The notes under the pieces are model-generated. The model did not search any database, was not told where the DNA came from, and saw nothing but the letters and a program-made list of their open reading frames with translations. Positions 13,895 to 22,335 of a DNA stretch of 25,876 nt are shown piece after piece (the first letter of the stretch is position 1; each line of letters begins with the position of its first letter). The stretch is from positions 1 through 25,876 of the forward strand of contig CAZDCO010000020.1 in NCBI GenBank assembly GCA_964504025.1, read 5' to 3'. The stretch comes from Scatosoma sp964504025. GTDB taxonomy: Bacteria; Bacillota; Clostridia; Christensenellales; Borkfalkiaceae. The translations under genes and the position numbers were made by a program.

Positions 13895-15573
13895 ACGAAT
13901 ACGTTTACCAAAACGAGCAACACCGCAAACAACGCGAAAAACGCCGACGCCATAACCGTTTTGTAGCGTATGCCTGCGTTCCACTTGTCGGTGAGGAACA
14001 AACAGCCGCCGTAATAGCACCACAGCGCGCCGCTCGGTACGGTAAGCGTTTGCAACAAACCCACGGAGAAATCGAACGTTTGAAAGACGAGCAGCAACCC
14101 CGACCACACCACGGACGGCACGTATAAAAGTACGCCGCTCGCCGCCACGGGCAACAGGCAGGACAGGAACGCGATCGCCAACAACACGGAAAACGCCGCG
14201 CTGACGACGGGCACGAACGTACAATTTAGCAGCAACGTCCATACCGACACGTAGCCGAAGATATGTAATGACAACGGCGTAGTCGCTATTTGCGCCGCAA
14301 GCGTTACCGACAGGAAAGAACCTACCGCGCGCATCGCGCCCTCGAAAAGCGTCGGCGGTCGTTCCGAACGGTCGGCTTCGTACTCCGCCGCGGTGATGCG
14401 TTTTCTACGGCAATGCACGAACACGCCGAATTTGAGAAAGAGGGCGTAGATCCGTCTTTGCAGGAGTACGATCCCGAGCGTTGCCGCAAAGGAGAGTTGA
14501 AAGCCTGCCGTAAAGACGGAGATTGGCGAAAGAAACCAAACGACGATCGCCGACAGTCCTACGTTTTCCAAACGATCGGCCACGCCGAGCGTCAAGTTCG
14601 CAAAATAGAACGCCAAACACATAACCGTAGCGCGAACGACGGAAGCAGAGTAGCCGCAAACGCCGCCGTAAAAAAGGAGTATCGACGCTACGGACAAGAA
14701 TTTGATCGGTTTCGGCAATTCGATCAATTGCGTTTTGGAGAGCAAGAACAAGCAAAAGGCGTACAGCGCGCCGACGTGTAAACCCGACACGGCGAACACG
14801 TGTGCAATGCCGCCGTAACGCATATTTTGCAACAGGCCGCTTTCCATTGCCGAAGTATCCCCGACGAGTACCGCGCGCGTAACCGCCGCCGTCGTTTTAT
14901 CCATTCCGCGATCCAACCGATCGTATACCGCTTGGCGAACGGACAAGAACAAATCGAACGAATACTCCGTTACCGTACAATCTTCCACGGCAACGACGGT
15001 AGCCGCGTAGCGCACGTCGTCGTAGACGGAGGACGCACGAAAGCCGTAATCGCTGAACAATTCGGTCTTGGTATCCACTTCGCCCGTGAGCGTCAACCGA
15101 TCGGAAAGACGTACGTTGGTATAAAAGGAGGTAGGCAGGTACGCGACGAGCTTGCCCTGCACCGCTTTTCCGTCGATATAGACGTCGTCGAGCGTTACCA
15201 TGCAATTTTCGTCGGTGCAAACGTTTTCCACTACCCGTCCGCAAACGGTGTTTTCTCCCGAATAGCACGTTGCCGTCGTATAGGCGTTCGTCACGAAAAA
15301 CACGCCGAACGTGCCGAGGAAAAACGCCAACGCCAAAGACAGCACCGCCAACCCCGCACGGCGTCGATCTCCCTGCAACCATACAGCCAACGCGCCGATC
15401 GGCAACAGCAACGTCAACCACCAAAAGGACGTGCCGTATTGCAAGTGCGAGAGCGCGAACGCTGAACCCAAACAAAGGTTGACGGCAAAAAAGAAGATCG
15501 GGCGAAAGTTGAACAACTTATCTTCCGCCTGACGTTCTTCCTTCTTTTCGTACCGTTCCTCCCGTTCCGTCAT
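13891..15573 (-). CDS. comEC: ComEC/Rec2 competence channel protein lacking the metallo-beta-lactamase domain
   Basis: 560 aa polytopic membrane protein. After a charged N-terminus and about three TM helices there is an extracytoplasmic OB-like region (about 100-205, with CGRVVENV and KLVAYLP), then the Competence domain. That domain starts with the signature HVFAVSGLHVGALYAF (about 258-273), followed by GYSASVVRATVMCLAFYFAN and GFQLSFAATLGIVLLQRR. ComEC carries transforming DNA across the cytoplasmic membrane. Full ComEC proteins of 700-800 aa end in a metallo-beta-lactamase domain with HxHxDH; here the protein ends in TM helices and no such motif is present. SD GGAG is 7 nt before the ATG. 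It is 28 nt after the giant helicase gene. Confidence 0.92.
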   Translation of the reverse strand: MTEREERYEKKEERQAEDKLFNFRPIFFFAVNLCLGSAFALSHLQYGTSFWWLTLLLPIGALAVWLQGDRRRAGLAVLSLALAFFLGTFGVFFVTNAYTTATCYSGENTVCGRVVENVCTDENCMVTLDDVYIDGKAVQGKLVAYLPTSFYTNVRLSDRLTLTGEVDTKTELFSDYGFRASSVYDDVRYAATVVAVEDCTVTEYSFDLFLSVRQAVYDRLDRGMDKTTAAVTRAVLVGDTSAMESGLLQNMRYGGIAHVFAVSGLHVGALYAFCLFLLSKTQLIELPKPIKFLSVASILLFYGGVCGYSASVVRATVMCLAFYFANLTLGVADRLENVGLSAIVVWFLSPISVFTAGFQLSFAATLGIVLLQRRIYALFLKFGVFVHCRRKRITAAEYEADRSERPPTLFEGAMRAVGSFLSVTLAAQIATTPLSLHIFGYVSVWTLLLNCTFVPVVSAAFSVLLAIAFLSCLLPVAASGVLLYVPSVVWSGLLLVFQTFDFSVGLLQTLTVPSGALWCYYGGCLFLTDKWNAGIRYKTVMASAFFALFAVLLVLVNVFV

Positions 15574-15601
15574 TCGTACACTCCGCGTTCGTATTTTTTC
15601 G

Positions 15602-18600
15602 TTATGCCAAAGAAATTCTATCCGATACCGAACGCACGAACAAGCCCTTTTCTTCGCCGAGCAGCACGCAATCGTTCACGTACTGCGTAAAGCGTTCGGT
15701 CGGTTTCGCAACCTTTAGCAAGGAAGCGACGATCACCTGCAATTCTTCCATATACAAAGCGACTTTATCTTCCAAAGCACTCTTCACGAGCGCGACGATC
15801 TCGTAGGGCGTGAAATCGTATTCCTGTTTGCGCAAGACGTTGCCCGTTTCCACGCGATAGCGATCGAACGCCACCGCCTTTTCCGTTTTATGGTAGAAAT
15901 CTTTTCCTAAAATATGCTCGTACTTGAATCCGCAAAGCGCAATCAACGCCTGCATACGCCCTTCGACTTTCGCGCCGTACTTGACGATACCTAAGCTCGT
16001 CAAGCATCTGCGCACCAAGAAATCGTACGAAATCGGTTCTTCCGCCGTAACGATCGCCTTTAAGCGCGCGATAATTTCCTTGTCGTTATCCCCCGACGTA
16101 ACGTACGCCGCGTTCTCTTCGCGCACCGTCAACGCCGCCGCGTGATAATTCTTTTTCGCGCGGTTCAGCTCCGTACCGCCGCGTTTATCCGCGCCCGTGA
16201 GTTTATCCAACAAGTCCTTCACCTTTTTAATTTCGCGTTTGGGGTTGTTATAATAGTTTACGGAAAACAACCGCAGGACGTTCCAGTTGTTCCGCTTTAA
16301 GGTTTGTACCTGCAAGACGTTTCTATCCTGCACGGAAAAATCGTTCGGCGTATCGCACAAGATTGCCAAAATGAAATTGTTCCTGTTTTTCGGATCAACG
16401 ACGGCTACGTCGATTTTGAAATCGGACACGCCCACGTCGAAGCGGCAATCGTAACCGTACGAAGACAACTCCTCCGCGATATATTTTCCCAGCCCGACTT
16501 TCGGCGCGGACAAGTTCTTCGACGAGATCGCTAAATTCGTTCTGCCCTTTTGCGCGAAGTCTAAGAACGCCTTTAAGCCTGCCACGCCCTTAGAGTTCGT
16601 TTTCGACAAGTCGATCATACCGCCCGTCATGGACGCGAACACGACCATTTCCTCGCGCGCACGGGATACGGCGACGTTCAACCGCCGCCAGCCGCCTGCT
16701 TGGTTCAACGGACCGAAATTCAAGGACACGCGTCCCAAACTGTCCGGACCGTAACATACCGAGAACAGCACTACGTCGCGCTCGTCCCCTTGTACGTTCT
16801 CCAAGTTCTTCACGAACAGCGGCTCTTCGCGCTCGTACGCCTCGCATTCCAAATGCTTTTCGGCTATCGCCGCCGTCAACTTGCGTTCGATATACTCCTT
16901 TTGCACGTTACTGAACGTAACGATACCCATACTCGATTTTTGCAACTGCTTATCGGACAAGCGACGCAACACTTCCGCGATCAAAGCGTCGCCCTCCGCT
17001 TTATTCCGTTTGGACAAACCGCGTTCGTACACACCGTTTTCCACGAGCACGAAACGGACTTTGCTCGCCAACGCGTCGGGGGACGGGAAGGTGCAAAGTT
17101 TGCCCTCGTAATACATCAGGTTGGAGAACGCGATCAAGCTTTCGTGCTTGCTGCGGTAATGCCACGTGAGGTATTTTTGCGGCATATTGATCGCCAAGCA
17201 ATCGTCGAGCACGCTTTCCATATCCTCGTTTTCCAAGTTCTCTTCGTCCACGTAATTCGTTTGGAAGAACGCCGTCGGCGGCAGTTGTTTAGGATCGCCG
17301 ACGATCACGGCGGCTTTACCGCGCGCCAACGAACAGATGGCTTCCGCCGTGGGAATTTGCGACGCTTCGTCGAAGATCACCAGATCGAACGAGCCGTTTT
17401 CCGCTTTCAAATATTGCGATACGGTGATCGGACTCATCAACATACACGGCGCGACGACTTTCATCAATTCGGGAATTTCCTCGAAGAGTTTACGCAAGCC
17501 CATGCCGCGCAAATTCGATTTGGCAAGCCGCGTAAAGTTCGCCGTTTCCACGCACAACGCCCCCTCCGTCTTATCGGACGGCAAACGGGAAATCAGCTTT
17601 GCACGGATACTGTCCTTCGTCATGCGAGCAAACTCTTCGGTGAGCAAGCGCAAGTTTTCGCTTTTCTCCTCGCACAGCGCGGCGGAGAACCGCGACAGGG
17701 ACGGATCGAGCGGAATGTTCGTTTGCAAATAGTTCTTATAGACGTTCTTTTCAAAGCTATCGATCACGTTTTCACTCGTTACCGAACCGTTTTCCAACGC
17801 GTCGGTGATGAACGTCAACCCTGCTTCTTCCAACGCCTGCGCCGTCTTTTTATACATGCACCACGGTGCTAACATATCCATGTTTTCAATGAGTGCGCCC
17901 GCTTTCGCCGTATAATAGCCGAGAACGTCCTCTTGCGGTATCTTGCCGCGGTTAGCGTTCGCCGCGTTCAAGAATCCCTCTTTCGCCGCCTCGAAACTCT
18001 TTAACGCGTACGCCAAACCGGAGAGTACGGGCTTAGAATAGCCGCTCGCCGCGCGAATACACATGCTGTTAAAGCTATCGGCGTTATAGTCCATAAATAC
18101 CGTAGCGCACAACTCGTGCAAGCGGTACAATTCTTTTAAGAAGCTCTTGCGCGCATCGAAGAAATCTACGCGTCCGAACGCAAACGTGAAATATTGCGAC
18201 AGACTCGTGGAGGATTTGATACAATCCATCGCCATGTAAATATCGCAAAGCGTTTGCAGGTGCGACACGATTTCCTGCGGCGCGTACTCGCCGTTTGCCG
18301 TCTTTTGCAACCGTTTCACCACCGCGCGCACGTACTTGTCCGTTTGCATGGCAACGGTGAAGTCGACGCAGTCGTTCAACGCTCTACGCTCGTTATCGGA
18401 CAATTCGATCAGTTTTTTATAATATTTGAAATAGCTTTCCAAACAGCCGTCCAAACGCTTATTCGCGTTGAAAAAGACGTTGAAATCTTCCTCGCTTTCG
18501 CCGTAGTATTTTTTCAGCGCGCTCGATTGCAATATCTCCGCAATTTCCGCCAACGCCGCCAAACGGGATTCCGTTACGGTACTGATTTTTTGACGGTACA

Positions 18601-21256
18601 ACTCCAAAAACAAGCCGATATAATTTTTCAAATGCTTAATTTCCGCAATGACGACTTCCGCCGCGCAATACAGCTCGTCGCGCACCGCCAGCGAATATTC
18701 GGTCAAATTGACGTTGGAGAACGGGGAGTTATGCACGCCGCCGCACTCTTTCGCAGCCACCGCCGCCGTGGACATCATACGCTTATACGTATCGATCTTT
18801 TCCTTCGTCAGGCTATCGTAGAAGGTGCTTTCGATGTTCATCAATTCGGGCGTATTCTTGTTTTTCAAGCAAACGAGCAACGCCTCGTAGATCGACACGC
18901 CCAAACGCCGTTTTTTATGCAACGCCGTTACGGGTTCGGCAAGCTCTTCCTTGACTTTCAGGATATTCGTCGCCTTTTCGCCGAGGCTTACCCGTTCCGC
19001 GCTACCTGCCAAAGACAAGGTAGATTGCAACTTTTGCAATACGTCCGTTTTATTCGTTTTGTTGGAGTGCAACTCCAAGCAAAAATCACCCAAACCGAGG
19101 GAGTCTAACCGCTTTTTTACGACGGATAACGCCGCTTGTTTTTCCGCGACGAACAGCACCCGTCTGCCGTCGTTCAGGGCGTTGGCGATCATATTCGTGA
19201 TTGTTTGCGATTTACCCGTACCGGGAGGACCGTGCAGGACGAAGCTCTTGCCCGTTTGCGACAGGGCGATCGCTTCCCACTGCGATTCGTCCGCAGGCAA
19301 CGGCGTCAGCGTGGCGTCGGGGCGCGTTTCGTCCTCGCGAGGGCAATCGTCCGCGCCGTCGAACACGACGGCGTTATCCAAGAACGCCTTGACGATTTCG
19401 TTTTTGGAAAATTCGGCTATATTTTGCCGAAGATCGTTCCACATTTGGTAACGAGAGAAGGACAACGTTGCCAAATACACGTCGTCGTACACTTCAAAAC
19501 CGCGCAGCTTGACCAACTCCGCGCGCACCATCGCCAAAATTTCGGAAATTTTCAGCCCGTTGATCGCGCTCTCCAAACCGCGAATATCCACACCGAATTC
19601 TTGCTTCAAATACTCTAACAGCGTGGCGTTAAACAAAAACTCTTCGTCGTTGACGGACAGCGTATACTCCGCGTTTCCCTTATTCTTTTTCACGGTAACG
19701 GGTTGCAACACGAGGGGCGCAAAATGTTCCGCTTTTTCCGCACGCGTATGCCATTTTAAGAAGCCGAACGCCAAATATAAAATTTTCGCGCCGCTCTCCT
19801 CGTCCGCTTCCTTGTTCCGTTTGACCAAACGCCCTACTGTTTCGTTCAACGCTTCTTGTTCCAAATAGGTACGCAAAATACCTGCTTTGTTTTCAAGGGA
19901 GATCAACTCGTGTAGCGGTTTCGTTTCCGCGGATGTACCGAAGCGAATCCCCTTTTTCGCAATCGAAAGCACGTCGTTCGTAGCCGCCGCAAGACGAAGC
20001 TCCGACGATTTCGTCAACGCTTCCTGCGTTTCGTCCACATTCGCGGACACGATTTGCACCCCCGATTTCGTCGGCGAAAAGGACAACAGCGCGTTTTTCA
20101 TCGACAAGTCGAGCAACCTTCTTTCCCATTGCTTATCCTTCGTTTGCGCGCGCGTTTCCTTTAAGCTGCGCGTTTGGCGCAACAACGTCGGCGCGCTATC
20201 GGGTGCAGCGTTTTCCTCGTTTAAGATCTCGTAGCCCTTGACGCTACGCGCACGCAACGGCAACGGCAATACGTGAGAAGCGCGGCAACGGCGCACGTCT
20301 ACGTACCGATCGTAATAGTTCCCGTCCGCGAGTTTTTCTTTGAAATGCGTTTCCGAAGTGGAATAGGACGCGTTCTTATCCGAGAACAAGTCCTCCACAT
20401 CGAAGCACGCCAAGTTGTTTATGCCGTCGGATACGTACGCCGACAAGCGTTGCGTATCGTCCGACACGGTATCCAAAAAGCAATTGTCGTACAGCCATAC
20501 GCCGCACGTGATTTCCTTTGCGCCGAGGACGAGCACGGGGTGGAATCCCATACTTTCCAAACAGCCGCAAACGAACAACGCCATTTCCGCCGCGCTACTC
20601 TCTTTCGAGGACAACAGCGTTACGCCGTCCCCCACCTTGACGGGTTGGGAAATATCCGCGTCCTTGCGTTGCACGGACGCCTTTCTCAAACAGGCGAACA
20701 ACGCCGCCAAAACGTGCCGCACGGCGTTTTTGTCGTTGCCGACGTAGCCGCCCAACTCGCACTTGACGTTCCATTTTTTTAACTGCGCCGCCACTTCCGA
20801 TTGCATCGTGATACAATCTGCCAAGCGCGGACGCACGAACGCCGCCAACAGCGCGTTATCTCCGTCTACACCCTGCCAAAAATCGAAAGGCAACGCCGTT
20901 ACCGTCCATTCCGCCGAGGCAACCGCCTTCTTGTCCTTCCACAACCGAACGACGATTTTTTCCTCGCACAATGCTTCCAAACTACTGAAATACGCAGGCG
21001 AAAGAATATTGCCCAGCTCCACGTTGACTACGCTCTCGAAAGGAATTTCCTCAAAGTCTTTCGACACGGGCAACAGTATGCCGTTTTCGTTTTCAATCGT
21101 CAGCGACACGCCCTCCGCCGCCGTCTCCGCGCCGTTCTTGATTTGCAACGACGAAAACAGCGGTTTGCCCGTAAAATAGTCCGCGTACGAAACCACCTTC
21201 GCCGCCTCGCCGCGAAGGGATAAATATTCTTCCCATTTTTTTGCTTTTTGCGCCAT
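15602..21256 (-). CDS. Giant DUF4011 / SF1 helicase / nuclease-like / DUF3320 protein, HheA-like
   Basis: About 1,884 aa from the ATG at 21256, chosen for its SD AGGTG; an in-frame GTG lies at 21265. Order: an N-terminal domain; a transglutaminase-like region (about 180-270) whose Cys position is Ala (A222, in KESSAAEM) and whose GHAF-type His is absent; DUF4011 (from about 377, WERRLLDLSMKNALL); Walker A HGPPGTGKS (K682); about 600 mostly helical residues; motif II FDEAS (D1296, E1297); GDPKQLPP (about 1318); WHYRS (about 1365); VQGDERD (about 1489); VAVSRARE (about 1532); a PD-(D/E)XK/Vsr-like domain (DFKIDVAVVDP, then ILAILCD where ECD-G is usual); and DUF3320 at the C-terminus. This layout matches Upf1-like helicases including the antiphage protein HheA. 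Defence is an inference; no partner genes are visible. Confidence 0.88.
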   Translation of the reverse strand: MAQKAKKWEEYLSLRGEAAKVVSYADYFTGKPLFSSLQIKNGAETAAEGVSLTIENENGILLPVSKDFEEIPFESVVNVELGNILSPAYFSSLEALCEEKIVVRLWKDKKAVASAEWTVTALPFDFWQGVDGDNALLAAFVRPRLADCITMQSEVAAQLKKWNVKCELGGYVGNDKNAVRHVLAALFACLRKASVQRKDADISQPVKVGDGVTLLSSKESSAAEMALFVCGCLESMGFHPVLVLGAKEITCGVWLYDNCFLDTVSDDTQRLSAYVSDGINNLACFDVEDLFSDKNASYSTSETHFKEKLADGNYYDRYVDVRRCRASHVLPLPLRARSVKGYEILNEENAAPDSAPTLLRQTRSLKETRAQTKDKQWERRLLDLSMKNALLSFSPTKSGVQIVSANVDETQEALTKSSELRLAAATNDVLSIAKKGIRFGTSAETKPLHELISLENKAGILRTYLEQEALNETVGRLVKRNKEADEESGAKILYLAFGFLKWHTRAEKAEHFAPLVLQPVTVKKNKGNAEYTLSVNDEEFLFNATLLEYLKQEFGVDIRGLESAINGLKISEILAMVRAELVKLRGFEVYDDVYLATLSFSRYQMWNDLRQNIAEFSKNEIVKAFLDNAVVFDGADDCPREDETRPDATLTPLPADESQWEAIALSQTGKSFVLHGPPGTGKSQTITNMIANALNDGRRVLFVAEKQAALSVVKKRLDSLGLGDFCLELHSNKTNKTDVLQKLQSTLSLAGSAERVSLGEKATNILKVKEELAEPVTALHKKRRLGVSIYEALLVCLKNKNTPELMNIESTFYDSLTKEKIDTYKRMMSTAAVAAKECGGVHNSPFSNVNLTEYSLAVRDELYCAAEVVIAEIKHLKNYIGLFLELYRQKISTVTESRLAALAEIAEILQSSALKKYYGESEEDFNVFFNANKRLDGCLESYFKYYKKLIELSDNERRALNDCVDFTVAMQTDKYVRAVVKRLQKTANGEYAPQEIVSHLQTLCDIYMAMDCIKSSTSLSQYFTFAFGRVDFFDARKSFLKELYRLHELCATVFMDYNADSFNSMCIRAASGYSKPVLSGLAYALKSFEAAKEGFLNAANANRGKIPQEDVLGYYTAKAGALIENMDMLAPWCMYKKTAQALEEAGLTFITDALENGSVTSENVIDSFEKNVYKNYLQTNIPLDPSLSRFSAALCEEKSENLRLLTEEFARMTKDSIRAKLISRLPSDKTEGALCVETANFTRLAKSNLRGMGLRKLFEEIPELMKVVAPCMLMSPITVSQYLKAENGSFDLVIFDEASQIPTAEAICSLARGKAAVIVGDPKQLPPTAFFQTNYVDEENLENEDMESVLDDCLAINMPQKYLTWHYRSKHESLIAFSNLMYYEGKLCTFPSPDALASKVRFVLVENGVYERGLSKRNKAEGDALIAEVLRRLSDKQLQKSSMGIVTFSNVQKEYIERKLTAAIAEKHLECEAYEREEPLFVKNLENVQGDERDVVLFSVCYGPDSLGRVSLNFGPLNQAGGWRRLNVAVSRAREEMVVFASMTGGMIDLSKTNSKGVAGLKAFLDFAQKGRTNLAISSKNLSAPKVGLGKYIAEELSSYGYDCRFDVGVSDFKIDVAVVDPKNRNNFILAILCDTPNDFSVQDRNVLQVQTLKRNNWNVLRLFSVNYYNNPKREIKKVKDLLDKLTGADKRGGTELNRAKKNYHAAALTVREENAAYVTSGDNDKEIIARLKAIVTAEEPISYDFLVRRCLTSLGIVKYGAKVEGRMQALIALCGFKYEHILGKDFYHKTEKAVAFDRYRVETGNVLRKQEYDFTPYEIVALVKSALEDKVALYMEELQVIVASLLKVAKPTERFTQYVNDCVLLGEEKGLFVRSVSDRISLA

Positions 21257-21295
21257 ACTCTTCACCTGTAACGCTTTATTTTCCTATTCTCTCTA

Positions 21296-21324
21296 ATTAT
21301 ACACGAAAACGCAAAAAAAATCAA
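21296..21324 (-). promoter_or_regulatory. Promoter of the giant helicase gene
   Basis: On the minus strand: TTGATT (21319-21324), a 17-nt spacer and TATAAT (21296-21301). The predicted start is about 21289, giving a leader of about 33 nt. Confidence 0.8.
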
Positions 21325-21394
21325 CCCCGTACGCAAACTTTTCTACCCTCCCACAACTTTTTGTATTTTTGCTTAAAAACTGCACTTAAAATGC

Positions 21395-21432
21395 TTAACA
21401 AACAATACTATGCAATGTATAAAATTATGCAA
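21395..21432 (+). promoter_or_regulatory. Promoter of the padR module with a TATGCAA direct repeat
   Basis: TTAACA (21395-21400), a 17-nt spacer and TATAAA (21418-21423). TATGCAA occurs twice, at 21409-21415 and 21426-21432, flanking the -10 box with a 17-bp period. This may be a PadR operator and so allow autoregulation, but the arrangement is a direct repeat rather than the usual inverted one. Confidence 0.6.
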
Positions 21433-21447
21433 AGGAGGGTATGAACG

Positions 21448-21756
21448 ATGGACGCACAATTAAAAAAAGGCTTATTGGAAGTATGCGTGCTTTCCGCGAT
21501 ACGGAAGGAAGAATCGTACGGGTACAAGATTATTGCCGATTTAGCACCGTACGTAGAAATTTCCGAATCGACGCTCTACCCGATCCTGCGTAGGTTGGAA
21601 GCGAACGGCTCGGTAAAGACGCGTTGCGTGCAATATAACGGTAGATTGCGACGGTATTTCCGCATTACGGAAAAGGGTTTACAGGTCATCGACGAGTTTA
21701 TCGACGCCATGGAACAATTCAAGAGAATTAGCGATTTTATCGTGAACGGAGGATAG
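21448..21756 (+). CDS. PadR-family transcription regulator
   Basis: 102 aa, the length of the short PadR group. The winged helix runs from LKKGLLEVCVLSAIRKE through SYGYKIIADL to ESTLYPILRRLEANGSV, with the wing RLRRYFRITEKG and a C-terminal dimerisation helix. PadR proteins usually repress their own operon until a ligand or cell-envelope signal relieves them. The ATG at 21448 follows GGAGG by 9 nt; an ATG at 21441 is out of frame. It is followed at once by the HAAS-domain and DUF4097 genes, a common Firmicutes module, and is divergent from the helicase gene. Confidence 0.93.
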   Translation: MDAQLKKGLLEVCVLSAIRKEESYGYKIIADLAPYVEISESTLYPILRRLEANGSVKTRCVQYNGRLRRYFRITEKGLQVIDEFIDAMEQFKRISDFIVNGG

Positions 21757-21758
21757 GT

Positions 21759-22334
21759 ATGAACAGGAAAACTTGGGAAAGACAATTTTTACGGGCGTTG
21801 AAACCCCTTTCAAAAGAAGAAAAGAACGCGGCGTTGGCGTATTACCGTGAAATGTACGGCGACAAAGCGGAAACGGGCGTGCCCGAAGAGGAAATTTTGC
21901 GCGAATTCGGCGATCCGCAAGTTTGCGCAGCACGCATCGTTGGCGAAGAGAAAGAAGACGGAGAAAAGGACGCAGCGACGCCCCTTCCTCCTTCCCGTTC
22001 GTCCGCCCCGTCCGTGGCGGCGATATTCGGAATCGTCCTCTTTTCGCTGATCGTACTCCTGCCCCTCTTATGCGTAACCGTTGCGTTGATCGCGTCGTTT
22101 GCCGTCGTGAGCGTGGCGTGCGCCGTCGTATCGATTGCCGGCGGCGTGTACGCGATCGTAACTCCCTTTTTGCTGAGTGCAGGCGGCGGAGCGGTCGTAT
22201 TCGCCAACGTCGGGTTGGGTGTTTTTGCGTTAGGATTAGGCGCGTTGCTGTTCGTGGCGTTCGGCGCGCTGACGAAGTTGTTGTTGACGGCTACACACGC
22301 CGCCGTTCAATCGATATTCAGAAGGAGAATATAA
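21759..22334 (+). CDS. HAAS (DUF1700)-domain membrane protein
   Basis: 191 aa. The N-terminal HAAS helices (residues about 10-61) contain LSKEEKNAALAYYREMYGD and EEEILREFGDPQVCAARIV, the family signature. A low-complexity Pro/Ser linker follows, then about four TM helices from residue 87 on, rich in Ala, Val and Gly, ending in a basic tail (FRRRI). HAAS proteins accompany PadR regulators and DUF4097 proteins; their exact role, likely in envelope sensing or binding of the regulator at the membrane, is unclear. The SD GGAGGATAGG overlaps the padR stop codon, two bases before this start, so translation is coupled. Confidence 0.9.
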   Translation: MNRKTWERQFLRALKPLSKEEKNAALAYYREMYGDKAETGVPEEEILREFGDPQVCAARIVGEEKEDGEKDAATPLPPSRSSAPSVAAIFGIVLFSLIVLLPLLCVTVALIASFAVVSVACAVVSIAGGVYAIVTPFLLSAGGGAVVFANVGLGVFALGLGALLFVAFGALTKLLLTATHAAVQSIFRRRI

Positions 22335-22335
22335 T

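Noticed and set aside
16700..17872. A 390-codon open frame on the plus strand
   Set aside because: Entirely antisense to the helicase core; no SD, promoter or recognisable domain. Several other antisense frames (for example 18194-19108 and 14800-15465) are the same effect.
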